A stretch of DNA of 45,424 nucleotides. Origin: an uncultured Marinobacter sp. (GTDB taxonomy: Bacteria; Pseudomonadota; Gammaproteobacteria; Pseudomonadales; Oleiphilaceae). Below the pieces are notes generated by a model. That model did no database searches. It was given only the letters and a program-made list of their open reading frames with translations, and was not told where the DNA came from. Positions 1 through 10,121 of the stretch are shown one piece after another (position 1 is the stretch's first letter; each line of letters starts with the position of its first letter). The position numbers and the translations under genes were made by a program. The stretch is taken from contig NZ_CAJXKQ010000036.1 in the NCBI RefSeq assembly GCF_913055835.1, forward strand, positions 1-45,424, written 5' to 3'.

Positions 1-163
1 TTAGTCCTGGTAGGTCGGATTAGGCGAAGCCGTAATCCGACAATAGGTCAGGCAATCCGGTTAGCCTTGGTAGGTCGGATTAGGCAAAGCCGTAATCCGA
101 CAATAGGTCAGGCAAGCCGGTTAGCCTTGGTAGATCGGATTAGGCGAAGCCGTAATCCGACAA
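1..163. repeat. Tandem array of three REP-type palindromes (60-bp period)
   Basis: Three head-to-tail copies of a 60-bp unit start at 1, 61 and 121; the third is cut short near 163. Each contains GTAG (GTAG at 10-13 in copy 1) followed by a hairpin of about 12 bp with one bulged G (stems at 14-41, 74-101 and 134-161). The loop is GAA in copies 1 and 3 and AAA in copy 2. A GTAG tetranucleotide before an imperfect palindrome is the hallmark of REP elements mobilised by RAYT transposases; no RAYT gene lies in the window. The array may continue left of base 1. The last hairpin ends just before the ribosome binding site of the DUF2835 gene. Confidence 0.8.
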
Positions 164-178
164 AAAGGACGCAATCAG

Positions 179-400
179 ATGCAGCAGATCATTGTGGATA
201 TCAGCATCAGCCCTGATGAGTGGATCAAACTCTATCAGGGCGTTGCCAACGATGTTCACACCACGGCCCGGGACGGACGTTCTGTCCGCTTCCCGGCCCG
301 TATCCTCTCCCGTTTCTATCTCCGCGATGGTATTCGCGGCAGTTTCCGCATCGTTTTCGACGATGCCGGCAAATTCTCCTCCATTGAGCGCCTTCAATAG
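179..400 (+). CDS. DUF2835 family small protein
   Basis: A 73-residue protein of unknown function matching the DUF2835 pattern of gammaproteobacteria. Recognisable parts are the N-terminal ISPDEW segment, the YQGVA motif near residue 19, the FPARIL segment and the FDDAGKF motif before the C-terminus. There is no signal peptide or membrane segment, so it should be cytosolic. The ATG has an AAAAAGGA ribosome binding site about 10 bases upstream, immediately after the third REP hairpin. Overlapping ORFs on the other strand and in another frame cover the same bases, but only this frame shows a known family pattern. Confidence 0.75.
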   Translation: MQQIIVDISISPDEWIKLYQGVANDVHTTARDGRSVRFPARILSRFYLRDGIRGSFRIVFDDAGKFSSIERLQ

Positions 401-449
401 AAGCTCACTTTCGATAAACAAAAACTTTCACAATTTTATTTTTAATTAA

Positions 450-480
450 TTGTATCGTGTCGTCTTCCCCGGGCTACAGT
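450..480 (+). promoter_or_regulatory. Candidate promoter upstream of small ORF and katG
   Basis: TTGTAT (450-455) and TACAGT (475-480) resemble -35 and -10 boxes but are 19 bp apart, which is long for sigma70. An AT-rich stretch (425-452) lies just upstream. If used, it would start transcription about 20 bases before the 31-codon ORF. This is inference from motif resemblance only. Confidence 0.3.
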
Positions 481-511
481 GAATCTGTTCTCGTCAGACA
501 GGAGTATCCCT

Positions 512-607
512 ATGTCAGGAACGGCTTTACTCAGTCAAAGTGTGGCGTGGCGTGATCTGGTTGGAATCCTGGCGGATTACTCGAGCAATTTTGCCTGCTC
601 GCAGTAG
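512..607 (+). CDS. Putative 31-residue small ORF upstream of katG
   Basis: ATG at 512 is preceded by CAGGAG eight to nine bases upstream and runs 31 codons to TAG at 605-607. The peptide starts MSGTALLSQSVAWRD and ends NFACSQ. No family is recognised, and it has no membrane segment or regulatory run of codons for one amino acid. It sits between DUF2835 and katG, 156 bp before katG, so it could be a small protein or a translated leader. It may equally be chance; the support is the good ribosome binding site and the lack of another gene in this 363-bp gap. Confidence 0.35.
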   Translation: MSGTALLSQSVAWRDLVGILADYSSNFACSQ

Positions 608-644
608 CCGCTTTAAGGCCTCCGGCGCCAGCGGGAATCCCTAT

Positions 645-2938
<2,294 letters not shown>

Positions 2939-2951
2939 ACCAGCAGTAACC

Positions 2952-2982
2952 AGCCGGGCATTCCATTGCGGGATGCCCGGCT
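2952..2982 (+). terminator. Stem-loop after katG
   Basis: AGCCGGGCAT and ATGCCCGGCT pair perfectly, and three more inner pairs (one wobble) leave a five-base loop. It lies 14 bases after the katG stop. There is no T tract after it, so it may be a weak terminator or an mRNA-stabilising hairpin. Confidence 0.6.
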
Positions 2983-3075
2983 ACCAACTTCCCGCCAAAT
3001 TCCCTACAATCCGCTCCGTCTGATTTTTGATCAGCCGCAACCGTTATCCCTTTTGGTCAAAGCTCTGGAGCCTTC

Positions 3076-4047
3076 ATGCGAATCATCCTTGCCCCGATGG
3101 AAGGGCTGGTCGACGCACCTATCCGTGAAACCCTTACCGGGGTTGGCGGTATTGACCGGTGCGTAACCGAATTCGTTCGGGTGACCCATGGCATGCTGCC
3201 TCCAAGAGTGTTCTACAAATACGCCCCCGAGCTACACAACCGGTCACTCACTCGAGTGGGTACCCCCGTTGCCGTTCAGCTGCTGGGTTCAGACCCTCAT
3301 CAGATGGCACGCCATGGCGTGCGTGCCGCAGAACTCGGCGCCACCCAGGTGGACATCAACTTTGGTTGCCCGGCCAAGACCGTGAACAAGCACAAGGGCG
3401 GCTGCGTGTTGATGCGGGAACCGGAGCTGATGCACGAAATTGTGGCTGCTGTGCGCCAGGCTGTGCCTCGCGATGTACCCGTTACCGCCAAGATGCGGCT
3501 GGGTTACGATGACCGTTCCATGGGCGTGGCCTGTGCGCAGGCACTGGAAGCGGCAGGTGCGGAAGAGATTGTCATCCACGCCCGCAGCAAAGTGGATGGC
3601 TACAGACCGCCGGCCTACTGGGAGGAAATTGCCCGGGCAAGGGAAGCGGTAAAGACCCACATCATCGCCAATGGCGAGATCTGGACGGTTGCAGACTACT
3701 GGCGTTGCCGTGAAGTGTCCGGTTGTGACGATGTGATGATTGGCCGTGGCCTGATCGCACGGCCAGATCTTGCCCGCCAGATCAAGGCCAGCCAGCAGGG
3801 CGAAACCGTGGCTGATATGACCTGGCCAGAGGCCGTGGCGCTGGTCCACGAGTACGCGACAGTTCTACAGGGATGGCTTGAGGACCGTTACGTCACCGGT
3901 CGCATCAAGCAGTGGCTCAACTTCCTTCGCCAGGGCTTTGCGGAGGCTGAAATCCTCTGGCCCGAGGCCCGCAAGATCCGCCAGGTAGCACCCATGATGG
4001 CCTGTCTTGATCAGCAGGTACCGGTTTCAGATTCCCGCGCGGCCTGA
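3076..4047 (+). CDS. dusC: tRNA-dihydrouridine synthase, DusC type
   Basis: FMN-dependent reductase converting uridine to dihydrouridine in tRNA; the DusC subfamily modifies U16. The 323-residue TIM barrel shows the N-terminal FMN-site segment LAPMEGLVDAP (residues 5-15), the catalytic cysteine C98 in INFGCPAKTVNKHKGG, the KMRLGYDD segment and the C-terminal IGRG phosphate-binding motif. A C-terminal helical tRNA-binding domain follows from about residue 245. The start is supported by TGGAG upstream. It is flanked by a katG stem-loop and by an independent downstream gene, so it appears monocistronic. Confidence 0.93.
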   Translation: MRIILAPMEGLVDAPIRETLTGVGGIDRCVTEFVRVTHGMLPPRVFYKYAPELHNRSLTRVGTPVAVQLLGSDPHQMARHGVRAAELGATQVDINFGCPAKTVNKHKGGCVLMREPELMHEIVAAVRQAVPRDVPVTAKMRLGYDDRSMGVACAQALEAAGAEEIVIHARSKVDGYRPPAYWEEIARAREAVKTHIIANGEIWTVADYWRCREVSGCDDVMIGRGLIARPDLARQIKASQQGETVADMTWPEAVALVHEYATVLQGWLEDRYVTGRIKQWLNFLRQGFAEAEILWPEARKIRQVAPMMACLDQQVPVSDSRAA

Positions 4048-4056
4048 TCCCGATTT

Positions 4057-4142
4057 CCCTCTCGTTCGCTTCCCCCCGGCTACACTGGTACTAAAGGCTT
4101 TGTCGTTCGTATTACTGCCTATACCAACAAAAGACGAGAGGG
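4057..4142 (+). promoter_or_regulatory. Long-range inverted repeat covering the downstream ribosome binding site
   Basis: CCCTCTCGT (4057-4065) and ACGAGAGGG (4134-4142) are perfect complements 68 bases apart. The right arm contains part of the purine-rich ribosome binding site (GAGAGGGAGG) of the gene starting at 4155. In any transcript that includes both arms, such as dusC read-through, pairing would mask that site. A TACACT -10-like sequence at 4081-4086 lies between the arms, so a local transcript could escape the structure. Confidence 0.4.
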
Positions 4143-4154
4143 AGGACGAACAAC

Positions 4155-5147
4155 ATGTTCAAACCAGGTTTGCGCAGCACATTGGCCTCTGCCGGCGTGT
4201 CTGCCTGTATGCTCCTTGGCGCCGCAATGCCGGCTGCCGCAGACGACCATGTGGTGAAAGTCACACCTTTAGGTAGCCACGATGGTGAGTTCTGTGGCCG
4301 GGACCGGGCGCTGGTGTTTGAAGATCCGAATGGCACCCGGATTCTCTACGATGCCGGCAGGACCGTCGCCGGGCCCGACGATCCGCGCCTGGGCAAGATT
4401 GATATTGTTCTGGTTTCCCATATGCATGGGGATCACGTTGGGGACCAGCGTATCAGCAAGACGAATGAAGGCACCTGCGGATCCCCCGACACCGGCGTTT
4501 CAACGCTGCCGCAATCCAATACCGTCGATATTGCAGTGAAACACAACGCGAAGATCGTGACAGGCAGTGAAATGCCTGCCTTCTTTGCCGCCAAGCTCAA
4601 GGACGCTGGCGGTGATCCCGCCAACTCCATGCTGGTGCGTTTCGGAGGCGAACGTGAGGTTGGCGGAGTGGCCATCACTACGGTGCCTGCGGTCCACAGC
4701 AACGGCGTTTCGCCTTCATTCCTGACCGGCCCGCTGGCAGAGTACCTTGCTGCCGCCGGTGTTGGAGCCAGTGTCGGACCACCTACAGGCTACGTACTGA
4801 AGTTCTCCAATGGCCTGGTGGTTTACCTGTCTGGTGATACCGGCATTACCGCCGAGCAGCAGCTGGTTGTGAGAGATCACTATGGTGCGGGGCTTGTGGT
4901 GATGAACATCGGAGATACCTTCACCACCGGGCCTAAACAGGCTGCATACGTGATTAACGATCTGGTGCAACCGAAGGCGGTTATCGCCTCCCATGCCAAC
5001 GAACCGGCTACCTCCGGTGGCAAGGTGCAGGAAGGCACGCGCACGGCGCTGTTCCGGGATTCAGTGAACGTGCCGGTTCATGTGCCCCTCAGTGGCCGTA
5101 CCATGGCGTTCAACGGTATGGCCAGCTGCATCTCTGGCTGTAACTGA
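4155..5147 (+). CDS. Secreted metallo-beta-lactamase-fold hydrolase
   Basis: A 330-residue zinc hydrolase of the UlaG-like (COG2220) branch of the metallo-beta-lactamase superfamily; substrate unknown. A signal peptide covers roughly residues 1-29, ending AMPAAA before DDH, so it is periplasmic. The zinc motif HxHxDH is intact as H89, H91, D93 and H94. Further likely ligands are in VPAVHSNG, the YLSGDTG segment and the late ASHANEP segment. Three cysteines (EFCGRD, GTCGSP, CISGCN region) could form disulfides. The ribosome binding site GAGAGGGAGGA is strong and overlaps an inverted repeat. It converges on the aldolase gene. Confidence 0.85.
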   Translation: MFKPGLRSTLASAGVSACMLLGAAMPAAADDHVVKVTPLGSHDGEFCGRDRALVFEDPNGTRILYDAGRTVAGPDDPRLGKIDIVLVSHMHGDHVGDQRISKTNEGTCGSPDTGVSTLPQSNTVDIAVKHNAKIVTGSEMPAFFAAKLKDAGGDPANSMLVRFGGEREVGGVAITTVPAVHSNGVSPSFLTGPLAEYLAAAGVGASVGPPTGYVLKFSNGLVVYLSGDTGITAEQQLVVRDHYGAGLVVMNIGDTFTTGPKQAAYVINDLVQPKAVIASHANEPATSGGKVQEGTRTALFRDSVNVPVHVPLSGRTMAFNGMASCISGCN

Positions 5148-5162
5148 GGAGCAACTGCCGCC

Positions 5163-5206
5163 GGGCAATTGCCGATCAATCTTCCATTGCTGATCGGTAA
5201 CTGCCC
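5163..5206. terminator. Two-part stem-loop between convergent genes
   Basis: GGGCA/TGCCC outer arms and CCGATCA/TGATCGG inner arms form a 44-base hairpin with an internal loop. It lies between the hydrolase and the aldolase and covers the last aldolase codons. It could stop transcription from both sides. No T tract is obvious. Confidence 0.4.
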
Positions 5207-6189
5207 GAGCGTGCTGCACTGTTGAGCCGGGCGCGCTTGAGTATCGCCGCCTGGGCTTCAGGGCCATTGTCCAGGTTGCCGGCCCAGGCTTTCTGGGCGG
5301 GTTCCTGAAGGGCCCGACCATAGGAAAAGCTGAGCTCCCAGGGCTGAGGCCCCATGCTGTTCATGGCATTCAGGTTAATGGTTGCTTCTTCAGGAGTCTG
5401 GCCGCCCGAGAGGAAGAATATGCCGGGTACCGCTGCCGGTACCGCCCTGCGAAAGACATCAAGGGTTGCTGTTGCCACGTCTTCCGGCGACGCCTTCGGG
5501 TTTTCCTTGCCCGGCGTCACCATGCTGGGTTTCAGGATCATGTGTTCCAGTTCCACCTTATGACGGTAAAGGGCGTGGAAAACCTCGCGAATCACCGCTT
5601 CGCTGACTTCCGCGCAGCGTTCAATAGTGTGACTGCCGTCAATCAAAACTTCCGGCTCGACAATGGGCACGATGCCCAGGGATTGGCAGATTGCTGCATA
5701 GCGGGCGAGAACCTCGGCGTTCGCCTCAACCGCGTGCCGGGAGGGCAAGGTGTCCGAGATATGGAACACGTCCCGCCATTTGGCGAACCGCGCCCCCTGG
5801 TTCTTGTAGATTTCCAGGCGGTCTTCGAGACCATCCAGGCCAAAGGTGATCTCGTCGCCGGGGGCATTCACAAGCGGACCCTTGCCCTTGTCGACCTTGA
5901 TGCCCGGCACGATGCCCTTGCTGGCCAGCAGCTTTGGCATGGGCACATTATCCAGGCTGTGCTGGCCGAGTGTCTCTTCAAACAGAATGACCCCACTGAT
6001 GAATTCTCCCAATCCGGAAGCGGAGAAAATCAGGCTCCGATACTCCCGGCGCATGTCTTCGCTCGACTCCACGCCAACGGCCTTGAAGCGCTTGGCGATC
6101 GTGGGGTGGCTTTCGTCCGCCGCGAGAATTCCCTTGCCGGGCTGAACCAGTTCCCGGACAGTGGCGTTGAGTTCTTCCTGAATGGTCAT
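5176..6189 (-). CDS. Class I fructose-bisphosphate aldolase
   Basis: Cleaves fructose 1,6-bisphosphate to dihydroxyacetone phosphate and glyceraldehyde 3-phosphate, or the reverse in gluconeogenesis, through a lysine Schiff base. The 337-residue protein belongs to the animal-type class I family: ILAADES (residues 21-27), the REYRSLIF segment, K137 in FAKWRD, the acidic VEPEVL segment and Schiff-base K220 in ILKPSMV. A further in-frame upstream start exists, but the ATG at 6189 has AGGAG close by and begins the conserved MTIQEEL region. It is divergent from the acyl-ACP-reductase-like gene across a 160-bp gap. Confidence 0.93.
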   Translation of the reverse strand: MTIQEELNATVRELVQPGKGILAADESHPTIAKRFKAVGVESSEDMRREYRSLIFSASGLGEFISGVILFEETLGQHSLDNVPMPKLLASKGIVPGIKVDKGKGPLVNAPGDEITFGLDGLEDRLEIYKNQGARFAKWRDVFHISDTLPSRHAVEANAEVLARYAAICQSLGIVPIVEPEVLIDGSHTIERCAEVSEAVIREVFHALYRHKVELEHMILKPSMVTPGKENPKASPEDVATATLDVFRRAVPAAVPGIFFLSGGQTPEEATINLNAMNSMGPQPWELSFSYGRALQEPAQKAWAGNLDNGPEAQAAILKRARLNSAARSGSYRSAMED

Positions 6190-6349
6190 AGTGAGCTCCT
6201 GGTTGATCCGTAAAATCTGAGTAGTCGTTCGGCCCGTCACCTTATTGTAGACGTTGAATCGCGCACAGGAATTTGATCTGGGCTAAGGCAGAAACCGGTG
6301 TCCTGATTTACGCTACAAAGCATAACAACAGGAAAAGGGAAGCCTGAAT

Positions 6350-8428
6350 ATGAAAACCGTTGTCAGTGTCAGCCTGGGATCTTCCGAATATGATTACGAT
6401 CTGGAAACCTCGTTCCTCGATCAGACTTTCCGGATTATCCGAATCGGCACGGATGGCGATCTTTCCCGTGCCGAAGCGGTTCTGGAGTCGGTGCATACGC
6501 AGGCAGACGCCATCGGGTTGAGTATGGTCCACGATCACTATGAGGTGGGCCGGGAACAGCTTGAACACCCCGATACCGCTCGTCTGGAAGCCTGTGTACC
6601 GGACAAGCCCGTTACCACCGGTGCGGGCCTGCGTGCGATCCTTCAGGAATGGGCCGTCCGCCATACCCAATCCGAACTGGGGCATTTCTTCGACAATGCC
6701 CGTGTAATGTTCATGAACGGGCAGGCCGGTTATCGAATTGCCCGGTCCCTCTCGGAACATACCGAGAACCTTTTCTTTGCCGATCCTTATACGGATTTTG
6801 GTGTCCCCAGGCTGCTGACTTCCCTGAAACAGCTTGAAACCTATACCTCGCTGACCGCTCCGATCATGTTCAGGCCGGCGGCTGTGAAGGCGGTAGAAAC
6901 CATTCTCCGTACACCGCTGTATCGTCTGGGCGAAAACCTCGTTAAAGGGTCTTTGCACAACGCCGTGGCCGACTCACATGTGATTGTGGGCGCCATCGGA
7001 GACCTGGAGCATTTCACGCAGAAAGAGCTGGATGGCAAGACCGTCATAACCTCACGGGTGACTGACTCGGCGCTCGACTGGATGCGGTCCCGCAAGGTTG
7101 CCATGGTGGTGGATTACAGCCCCTGGCTGGAGGGCCGGCCCGTGGGTGTGAACGTGATGGAGGCGATGATCAGTGCGGCGCTCTCCAGAACTCCGGATCA
7201 GTTGGGCCCCGATGACTATCTGGATGTTATCCAGAACCTCGGTATTGAACCACGTATCCTTTATCCGGATGGCTACCGTCGGGTGAACCGTTTTGCGTTC
7301 GTGATTCATCCCTTGTCACAGCAATATCTCACCAAAACACCGCCGCTGGACTATGTTGCCAATGTGTCGCCGCCGGTAGTGATGAACCTGGTTGAAAAGG
7401 CGGTGGCCTACACGCCACCTTTTATCTACTCGAAGGTATCCGGAATCCGCTCCCCCAATGGCGATGAGGTGGAGGGCTGGCTCATTACCGTTGGCGGCAC
7501 CCCTCGGGAAATCATGGCCCACGGGCCGGAATTTACCTACGCCAGGCTGCTGCAGGCGGCAAAACTCGCCAAGAAGCTCGGGGCCCAGATCATGGGACTG
7601 GGCGCGTTCACCAAGGTTGTCGGGGACGCGGGGATTACGGTGGCCAAGCGCGCACCACTGCCGATCACAACTGGTAACAGCTATAGCGCTTCCGGTGCAC
7701 TCTGGGCGGCTCACGATGCCATGAAAAAAATAGGGCGGGTAAGCATTGGCCCCAATGGCAAAGCGGCCGGCAAAGCCATGGTGGTAGGTGCTACAGGTGC
7801 GATCGGGTCGGTCTGTGCAAGATTGCTGGCCAAGGCCGTGGATGAGATTTACCTGGCGGCGCCGGAGCCGGCCAAACTGTTGGCGCTGAAGGAAAGCATC
7901 GAACAGGAAACGCCAGGGGCAATCGTGCATGTTGCCGGGTCAGCGGAACGGGATTTGGCACACATGGATATGATCGTAACCGCCACCTCCGGTGCCGGCA
8001 AACGCATCCTGGATATCATGAAAGTGAAGCCCGGCTGCGTGATCACGGACGTTGCCCGCCCATTGGATATTCCGGCGGAAGATGTGGCGAAACGCCCGGA
8101 TGTGCTGGTGATCGAGTCCGGTGAAATCCAGCTACCGGGTGAAGTGCGCATGAAAGACATCGGTCTGCCCAAAGGCATTGCCTACGCCTGCCTGGCAGAA
8201 ACCATCGTACTGGCTCTGGAAGCCCGCTTCGAGAACTTCACCCTGGGCCGGAACATCGAGTGGGAGAAGGTGCGGGAGATCTACAAGCTGGGCCTGAAGC
8301 ACGGCATGAAACTGGCCGCCATTTCCGGGGTGAACGGTGTATTCACCGAGGAAGACTTCGAACGGGTTCGAGTCCTGGCGGCCAGTGCCGAAGAACCTCA
8401 GGCAGAGGGATCCAGCACACCGGCGTAG
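6350..8428 (+). CDS. Two-domain dehydrogenase with C-terminal fatty acyl-ACP reductase-like domain
   Basis: A 692-residue protein without a signal peptide. Residues 1 to about 325 resemble the domain annotated in Firmicutes as quinate 5-dehydrogenase-like, with an SVSLGSSEYDYDLE start and an RIGTDGD motif. Residues about 360-660 follow the pattern of cyanobacterial acyl-ACP reductase (AAR): LGAFTKVV, PITTGNSYSA, the NAD(P)H motif VVGATGAIGS (478-487), and AYACLAETIVL, where C614 aligns with the cysteine that carries the acyl group in AAR. The ENFTLGRNIEWEKV segment also matches AAR. A role reducing an acyl thioester to an aldehyde is inferred, not shown. The start has weak GGAA-like spacing. 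The 3' end overlaps the convergent gene by 31 bp. Confidence 0.7.
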   Translation: MKTVVSVSLGSSEYDYDLETSFLDQTFRIIRIGTDGDLSRAEAVLESVHTQADAIGLSMVHDHYEVGREQLEHPDTARLEACVPDKPVTTGAGLRAILQEWAVRHTQSELGHFFDNARVMFMNGQAGYRIARSLSEHTENLFFADPYTDFGVPRLLTSLKQLETYTSLTAPIMFRPAAVKAVETILRTPLYRLGENLVKGSLHNAVADSHVIVGAIGDLEHFTQKELDGKTVITSRVTDSALDWMRSRKVAMVVDYSPWLEGRPVGVNVMEAMISAALSRTPDQLGPDDYLDVIQNLGIEPRILYPDGYRRVNRFAFVIHPLSQQYLTKTPPLDYVANVSPPVVMNLVEKAVAYTPPFIYSKVSGIRSPNGDEVEGWLITVGGTPREIMAHGPEFTYARLLQAAKLAKKLGAQIMGLGAFTKVVGDAGITVAKRAPLPITTGNSYSASGALWAAHDAMKKIGRVSIGPNGKAAGKAMVVGATGAIGSVCARLLAKAVDEIYLAAPEPAKLLALKESIEQETPGAIVHVAGSAERDLAHMDMIVTATSGAGKRILDIMKVKPGCVITDVARPLDIPAEDVAKRPDVLVIESGEIQLPGEVRMKDIGLPKGIAYACLAETIVLALEARFENFTLGRNIEWEKVREIYKLGLKHGMKLAAISGVNGVFTEEDFERVRVLAASAEEPQAEGSSTPA

Positions 8429-9957
8429 CGAACGCCGCTGAGCAGGGCCATCTCCCGATGCCAGGTGGACAGATCATCTATGTTCAGTTTGCTGAGGCTG
8501 TCATGGCCGCAGGCCCTTGCCATCACCTGCATCAGTGAGACCGAGGCCTCGAGGAAGTTCTGCAGCTGTTTGGCAGACTGGTCCACATTCAACCGCTGGC
8601 GCAGATCCTTGTTCTGGGTCGCGATGCCGGCGGGGCAGTTGTTGGTGTTGCAGATGCGGGCCGCAACGCAGCCAATGGATTGCATGGCACTGTTGGCAAC
8701 GGCAATACCGTCGGCGCCCAGGGCCATGGCCTTCACGAAATCAATGGGTACCCGAAGACCGCCGGTTACGATCAATGTGACTCGTCCGCTGGCGCCACGA
8801 TCATCCAGATAGCGTCTGGCGCGAGCCAGGGCCGGAATGGTGGGCACACTGATATGATCCCGGAAGATTTCCGGGGCAGCACCGGTGCCACCGCCACGGC
8901 CGTCCAGAATGATGTAGTCGGCGCCGGCATCCAGCGCGAACTGCACATCCCGCTCAATGTGATTGGCGCTGAGCTTGAATCCGACGGGAATACCGCCGGT
9001 AATTTCCCGGACGTGGCTGGCAAAGCGCTGGAAATCCTCGACCGAGCGCAGATCCTCGAACGTGGGCGGGGAATTGGCCGGTTCCCCTTCGGGAATGTTC
9101 CGAACTTCGGAGATCTTGCCGGTGTTCTTGTTGCCGGGCAGATGTCCTCCGGTGCCGGTCTTGGCGCCTTGGCCACCCTTGAAGTGGAATGCCTGGACTT
9201 TCTTCAGCAGCTCTTCCTTGTAGCCGAACTTGGCGCTGGCCAGCTCATAAAAATACCGTGAATTCTCCTGCTGCTCCTCAGGCAACATGCCGCCTTCGCC
9301 GGAGCAGATCCCGGTGCCTGCAAGCTCGGCCCCCCGAGCCAGGGCAATCTTCGCCTCCTCAGAAAGAGCGCCGAAACTCATGTCGGAAACGAACAGGGGC
9401 ATACTGAGGGTGAGGGGCTTTCTGGCTTCAGGCCCGATCACCAGTTCGGTTGACACGTCAGCGTCATCGGCCAGCGGCTTGCTGGCCATCTGCGCTACCA
9501 TCAGTTGCAGGTCGTCCCAATGGGGTAACGTGTGACGGGGTACGCCCATCGCAGTCGTCGGGCCATGGTGGCCCATATTGCTCAGCCCCTCACGCGCCAA
9601 CTGGTGAATAAATTCTACGGTGGGTTCTTCTTTGGTGGACTTGGCTTTCGGTGCCGCATCGGATTCGTCGTCGCCATCATCATCGGAATCCGGCGCTTCC
9701 TTACCAACCTGATCATCGCTGAACTGCTGATGGGTACCATCGCAATAGGGAGCGCTGCCGGTCTGTTTGCACTGGCACAGCACCGCCTCTTCGTCTTTTT
9801 CTGCCTTGAATACCTTGGGCTTGAATCCCGTGTCCCCGTGGGAACCGTCACAGAAGGGCTGGTTGCTGGAACGGCCACAAACACAGAATGCGTATTCCTC
9901 GCCTTTCTTCAGGCTGACTTTCTTGGGCTTGTTATCCGCGATCACCGGATTGCTCAT
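8398..9957 (-). CDS. FMN-binding glutamate synthase family protein fused to two CDGSH iron-sulfur domains
   Basis: A 519-residue fusion. The N-terminus carries two CDGSH motifs, each C-x-C...C-D-G-S/T-H (about residues 25-41 and 61-76), which bind [2Fe-2S] clusters. A charged linker rich in Asp and Ser (about 88-110) follows. From about residue 115 the protein resembles the FMN and iron-sulfur half of glutamate synthase: SDMSFGALS, GEGGML, GGQGAKTGTGGHLPG, DGRGGGTGAAP and the CNTNNCPAG cluster motif. The glutaminase half is absent, so it is not a complete glutamate synthase; the electron donor and substrate are unknown. The ATG at 9957 has AAGGAG seven bases upstream; an extended start at 10071 is unlikely. 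Confidence 0.85.
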   Translation of the reverse strand: MSNPVIADNKPKKVSLKKGEEYAFCVCGRSSNQPFCDGSHGDTGFKPKVFKAEKDEEAVLCQCKQTGSAPYCDGTHQQFSDDQVGKEAPDSDDDGDDESDAAPKAKSTKEEPTVEFIHQLAREGLSNMGHHGPTTAMGVPRHTLPHWDDLQLMVAQMASKPLADDADVSTELVIGPEARKPLTLSMPLFVSDMSFGALSEEAKIALARGAELAGTGICSGEGGMLPEEQQENSRYFYELASAKFGYKEELLKKVQAFHFKGGQGAKTGTGGHLPGNKNTGKISEVRNIPEGEPANSPPTFEDLRSVEDFQRFASHVREITGGIPVGFKLSANHIERDVQFALDAGADYIILDGRGGGTGAAPEIFRDHISVPTIPALARARRYLDDRGASGRVTLIVTGGLRVPIDFVKAMALGADGIAVANSAMQSIGCVAARICNTNNCPAGIATQNKDLRQRLNVDQSAKQLQNFLEASVSLMQVMARACGHDSLSKLNIDDLSTWHREMALLSGVRYAGVLDPSA

Positions 9958-10057
9958 TGCAAAGCTCCTTGTTTGGCGTATGCCGGTCAATGTACGAAGG
10001 TGTACGGGCATTAAACGCAAATAGGCTACTTGTAATGGTCCAGTGTGGATCAGGAAT

Positions 10058-10082
10058 GCCCGCGCCGCCAATGCGGCGGGGC
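10058..10082 (-). terminator. GC-rich hairpin after the YcaO-fusion gene
   Basis: CGCCGC and GCGGCG form a short stem with outer GC pairs and one bulge, 40 bases past the stop of the minus-strand gene. No T tract follows, so it is a weak terminator candidate. Confidence 0.35.
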
Positions 10083-10121
10083 TGAGTCAGGCCGCTACAA
10101 TCAGGGCTACGATGTCTGCGG

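Noticed and set aside
1..163. CRISPR array
   Set aside because: The whole 60-bp unit repeats with no unique spacers, and there are no cas genes; the units are REP-type palindromes.
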